Source of the DNA: Diphasiastrum complanatum
Lineage: Eukaryota; Streptophyta; Lycopodiopsida; Lycopodiales; Lycopodiaceae
NCBI GenBank assembly: GCA_029204225.1
Contig: CM055109.1
Location: forward strand, 30,873,360 to 30,937,359
Length of the DNA: 64,000 nucleotides
Direction: 5' to 3'
The position numbers and the translations under genes were made by a program. The notes below the pieces were generated by a model that saw only the letters and a list, made by a program, of their open reading frames with translations, did no database searches and was not told the origin of the DNA. Positions within the stretch are counted from its first letter, which is position 1; the number at the start of each line of letters is the position of its first letter. Below, piece by piece: positions 59,691-64,000 of the stretch.

Positions 59691-60234
59691 AAGATCACCT
59701 TTGCATCGTCAACAATCGACTTGTGTATCACATCCAAGGCACAAAACTCCCCCCCCTATCATTTTTGTATAGTAACCAGATTCCAGTTGGTTTAGATTCG
59801 GATTTCCTTCATGCTGTGAAAGGTAGCAAGAAAACGATAAGTTTTGAGGTCATATACGCAAATAGATGCTCATAACAATGTAGGCATTCTCCAACCTCCA
59901 TTAACATTGCTGGTACTGCCAAGGTTTTATGGATTCTAATTTTATTATAACTTAGATTGCAAAAGACGTCAATCTATAAACATATAGAAATTAAGAGCAT
60001 GACAAGATAGTAGCACACTTCAGACAGACCATGTCTATTCTTGTATTAGGTTTCTCTGGCTAAAAATCCTTTACTTGATGCAAGTTGTAGCAAAGATTTG
60101 CTATTTGTTTTATGCTAATTCCATGTCTAGTGTAATTCGAATCGAAAAGCAAAGACATACCATTAGCCTACAGATTACACGTGTGACAATCACAAGACAT
60201 ACTTACCTAATTAAGACTCTTGCACAAGAAAAAT
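59691..60234. other. No gene recognised
   Basis: Short open stretches only. Confidence 0.4.
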
Positions 60235-60611
60235 ATGACATGTTTCTAGATAGAAGAAAAAGAGATCTTTTCCAGTTGCATATGAATGCAACGAGGAAAG
60301 TGAAAACTAGGAAAAGTGCAACACTTTCCTAGTTTGACATTCTAGGAAAAGCAACATTTTAGATTTCTAGACAGGAAATATTTTTCCTATATAAAAAACA
60401 CAAACCACAAAATCACACTTTCCTATATAGAAAACTTATGACATATTTCTAGATAGGAAAAAAACAGATCTTTCCTAGTGAAATCTAGAAAAAGTGGAAC
60501 AGTTTCCTACTTTGACAATCTTGGAAAAGCAATGTCTAGATTCCTAGACAAGAACTTCTTTTTTCTACATAAGAAACAAGAAACCAAAAAATCAAACTTT
60601 CCTATATAGAA
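60235..60611. repeat. Tandem repeat, about 200-bp unit, two copies and degenerate tail
   Basis: ATGACAT(G/A)TTTCTAGATAG starts units at about 60235 and 60438. Both run to ACTTTCCTATATAGAAAA. The tail to about 60710 repeats TTTCCTATA(T/A)A phrases. Inside each unit TTTCCTA and TAGGAAA alternate, so it is rich in small palindromes. Confidence 0.88.
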
Positions 60612-60959
60612 AATCAGACTTGTCCTATATAAAAAACTTAATAGGAAATATTTAACCATAAAATCAAACTTTCCTATAAAAAAAACTTAATAGAAAATAT
60701 TTATCTATGTATAAAAAATATCAAAGATACAAAACAAATGTATATAATTAGAGAACCAAGATTCAACCTCTATTGAATGCTAAAATCCAACTTGTACCTA
60801 AAAATAGCTACATTTTAAACTGAAACCAACACAACTATGTCATTACAACCTTTCAGAAAGCATTCAATATAAATACATTGTATTGCAAAAATTATGCCCA
60901 ATAAAATTAAAAATCTCTAAACAAAAGCCCTTTGTTAATGTCAACTCTCTATCGCACAC

Positions 60960-62500
60960 TATCTCTGATCAATGTTAAATTCGTCTTGCAAAAACATGTC
61001 TTCAGCGACAAAAATTCCTTCTCTCGTAAGAATCCAAGAGCTCGTAGTTTTCATGCTTACTCAGATCAACGTAGGCTGCATACAATGCAAAATGAGATGA
61101 TCTGAACATGGAATTTATTGGAGCATATCCTAAAATCTTAAGTGCAATATTTTTCTTAGCAAAAATTATTTTATGCACCCTATTAAAATTATGTCCTCCA
61201 AGAAAATGAGAAAGTGCCTTAATTGTCATAATCATTGTATTACCATGTTGATGAAATTTTGAATGGGCAACACTTATCTCATTATTCTTGAAGAACTTCA
61301 GATGATGGCCCAGTGCGAAATCTTAGAACAACAAAATTCAACAAAAATTGTAACTCGTTAATATTTACTAGGACTTTCAAGATTTTCCTTATTGGAGAAT
61401 CCCTTATATGATTAGCCATATGAATGACTAATTGGATCTTATGTAAGGGTATGTTTTTTAAGTTACTATATATGCCTTCAAAGATGATATTTATGCCTGC
61501 TCCGCCATCAATCTAGATGCCCCTAATATCAATACCCTGAATGCCAATCTCCAATCTTGGAACAATGTCCTTTTTTGTAGATTGCACAATGGCATTAAGT
61601 GATGCTAAAGGTGGCCCATTTAGTTGTTAATTCTAGGCAACTTAGCACGTATGGACTCTACCAACAAGGACAATGCAATATGAATTAAGTTTTAATTAAC
61701 TCACCATTACCTGAAATTTATAATTGCTCACAAAATTTGCAATTTGGTCAGCTACAATATTGACCAATTCTTGATAGGAGTTAGGTCCATGAGACTATTG
61801 CAATTGATTCAGCACCTCCTACATAACCCTGGCCATCTAACCCACATCCATATTAGATTATTGTACTTGGCCCCACATTTTCTACAAATATTGCCTCACT
61901 GCCTTCCCTTTGTCCTTGTGATAGGTAACAACTTGAACATCTAACATTGGTGGTTCCTCAACCATCACAACAAGTACTGGTGCTTGATGTTCTGGACCAC
62001 GCACCCTTGCTTGATTCAGTTGTTGATTTGGCATCAAATTTGGATCATTAAAACGATTATTGATTTGAGGTGGTGGTAATCCACGCTCTAAATTTTCAAT
62101 GCACTGGCAGTGGCACATCACACAATTGAAATATCGATGCCCCATTTGACTACGTAAATTGCACACTGTCTTCCAGTAGATCCTGACGATAACGTATTTG
62201 CCACTGGAATGGTCATTGTGGCTTTTGGCCTTGCATCATTGCGGTCCTTGCTGACAAGGTGCTAGCTGCTGTTGCATCTGTGGCTGTGGTGGTTGTTGTT
62301 GATGCGTCTGCACTGCAAATGCCCCCGTGGTTCTCACAGCCTGTAATCTTCCACAATCATTTGTCCAATGACTGTACATATTCAAATCGTGCAATACCAT
62401 GAGCCACTAGGACATTCATTAATGTAATGTCCCTCTTGATTGCAGCGTACATTTCCTGGTCTAAATTTGGTGGTAACTACGTCATGATTTTGAACAACCG
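60960..62500 (-). pseudogene. Decayed gypsy gag-protease region
   Basis: Minus strand. Near 62440-62405 a knuckle-like 'RCNQEGHYINECP' retains Cys-His-Cys but lacks the first Cys. A Gln/Asn/Pro-rich linker (62166-61882) follows, then 'GIDIRGI' with a TAG and 'IDGGAGINIIFEGI' (about 61530-61470), which matches the DGG(S/A)GVN active site of gypsy aspartic proteases. Beyond it, an open frame 61235-61002 fits the segment between protease and RT only loosely. No RT is seen. Not obviously the same family as the gag at 23790-25126. Confidence 0.6.
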
Positions 62501-62854
62501 TGTGTTTCTTATCCTTCCCTTATTCTTATGTTTTTTGGATTTCTTTCCCTCATTAGAAGAAGAAGAGCTCTTTGGAACTAGAAGACACTAAATCTGTCAC
62601 GGGCAGTCCAAATACAGCAAATACATCGTCTGCCAGGCGCGCTGATCCGATATCCCATATGCAGAAAACTCATACTGGAATGCATAATGAAAGACCTATG
62701 AAAATGTTTTGAATGAACATTATCTCAAAAGGAAAATTTTCGTCTTTACGGTGCTTAAATAGGACGAGAGATTGTAATAATTCTCCTCGTGCATGTTTTT
62801 CAATAATATCCATGAATCATTTGTTTATAATTTTTTTAATGATTATTCTACGAG

Positions 62855-62990
62855 GCTAGTGATTGTCTATTTAATGTATTCCAGCACAGGTACAGATTCT
62901 AGGGTCAGGGCTAATGATGATTCGTTGAATCTAGTGATAGACTACTTAATGTATTCCGGCATAGATACAAATTTGTCTCACTCTGATTGG
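62855..62990 (+). repeat. Imperfect 75-bp tandem duplication
   Basis: CTAGTGAT..(C/A)TA(T/C)TTAATGTATTCC recurs at 62856 and 62931. The frame stays open across both units (62793-63029). Confidence 0.75.
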
Positions 62991-63343
62991 TGGATAAATA
63001 TAGGTTGTAAATCTCAATTCGTTATTTGACAAATGTATGGCTGTGACAAACATGAATTGGCTATAAACATGCGCACCACTTTTTCATATTTCGATTCTGT
63101 GATCTTTTATTCTAAGCTCTCTAGCCTTCTTGTTTTTTTTCATTCTCGCGATATCGAATCGATGTGCGCCATCCCTTGCTGTGCATGCTCGTATTCATTT
63201 AGGCGCACTGAATCGATATCAGCCACTTCCGACGAGTGCTTTTCGGAAAATTTCATTCTCGGCCTTACCATATCAGATCAGCGTGCGCAATTTGCTTTAT
63301 TCCTATACCAATATTTATCTGTCACGTTAAACTGATATCAGAT

Positions 63344-64000
63344 TCAATATGGCTAGTTCCTCCATGGCCTCAGAACAAACTTATGGATTTTTTTAATGCC
63401 AGTGACATTCTATCTAACAAATTGCTAGTATTTTTTTTGCTCCCTTCGATATGGATAAGCTAGTTAATGAGAATCGTTATAGTTTGATTTCTTATCTTGA
63501 TAATTTTTCTCTGATTATTAGTACTCCTGTTTTGGATATAAATAATTTTTGTTTCGTTCATTTTCAGGACCTTGTACATTCTCAACCATCCTCTAAGCAT
63601 AAACACAATAGAACCTACATGACCATTTCAAAAGAAATATATACTGTGATATCCACAAAATAATATGTCGCCTTCTAATCAAAGGAATGGCTTTTGTCTT
63701 CTACATATCTTTTGAAATTCTAGATGATGAGTCTGTTGAATATTCAACTGTTCCATTAATCAAAGCATCTACACCTGCTCCAGTTGATGTAAATGATGCA
63801 TATACTGATATAGGGGTTGAAGCTGAAGCATCTATGGCTTCAGATTATTAAAAAACTCTCCCTTGTTCTATAATCCTCTCTGATTCTCTTCTATCTGCAT
63901 CTCCTATTAATCAATTAGCTCTACTCGATGTTCCTTTATATTTTTTAAATAATGAATGTTATATTTCATTTAATGATATAGAAGATGTATTGAATTTGAG
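63344..64000 (+). pseudogene. Partial reading region at the window edge, unknown
   Basis: An ATG near 63349 follows TGATATCAGATTC, a poor match to an LTR primer site, and starts a reading with early stops (63394). Later in-frame stretches near 63720-63850 and 63850-64000 have protein-like composition, acidic and Ser/Val-rich. It may be the start of a retroelement gag that continues past the window. No diagnostic motif is seen. Confidence 0.25.

Noticed and set aside
59675-59875. Short plus-strand ORF crossing the solo LTR boundary
   Set aside because: It starts inside the LTR and continues into host DNA by chance.

Overview
The window looks like nuclear DNA of a land plant. It is AT-rich and repeat-dominated. 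It holds plant-type Ty1/copia elements with TGGTATCAGAGC-type primer sites, Ty3/gypsy chromoviruses with a chromodomain, a CACTA-type (Transposase_21/Tnp2) transposase, a single-ORF LINE and many microsatellites. I see no operons, ribosome binding sites or phage genes. The LINE type and the low gene density would suit a fern or another large-genome non-flowering plant, but that is a guess. No complete host gene is visible, only a few exon-like open stretches.

Layout: 1-3620, a decayed LINE (endonuclease, YADD reverse transcriptase, CCHC tail); 3925-4700, a 5'-truncated relative ending at a (CA)n tract; 5780-6080, an LTR and primer site (minus strand); 7048-8100, two exon-like open stretches; 8971-9400, a direct repeat around a perfect 22-bp-arm hairpin; 9400-10405, a GC-rich proline-rich reading region; 13584-13827, an 83-bp minisatellite. 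14738-18740 is copia family B with a gypsy nested in it. 19151-21158 holds two inverted copies of LTR family A. 23790-25126 is a gypsy gag (minus). 25407-30503 is an internally deleted copia D (minus) with both LTRs. 32012-35112 is a copia D-like pol plus 3' LTR (plus). 35113-36957 is a patchwork of LTR A, copia B and copia C pieces. 38030-44461 is a very young copia E (minus) inserted in a CACTA transposase gene (37640-38029 plus 44462-45710). 46010-47019 is a SET-domain pseudogene (minus). 47415-47553 is (TC)n. 48272-48860 is a dense array of palindromic GTGGAT/ATCCAC motifs. 48900-51739 is a gypsy chromovirus lacking its RT core. 51740-56240 is copia B again (minus) plus flank. 58865-59690 is a copia D solo LTR with a perfect target-site duplication. 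60235-60611 is a tandem repeat. 60960-62500 is a decayed gypsy gag-protease region. 63344-64000 is a partial unknown reading region.

Two features organise the window. First, two inverted segmental duplications carry identical nested-insertion junctions: about 14.74-18.74 kb with 50.46-56.24 kb, and 21.16-21.96 kb with 35.11-35.90 kb. The retroelement mosaics were therefore copied as blocks, not assembled independently. Second, copia E is nearly intact. Its LTRs differ by one substitution and one 1-bp indel, it has GTAAA duplications on both sides, and one amber codon interrupts its polyprotein. The most unusual stretch is the palindrome array at 48.27-48.86 kb, which lies beyond the SET-like and CACTA-transposase pseudogenes and shares no obvious homology with the retroelements.
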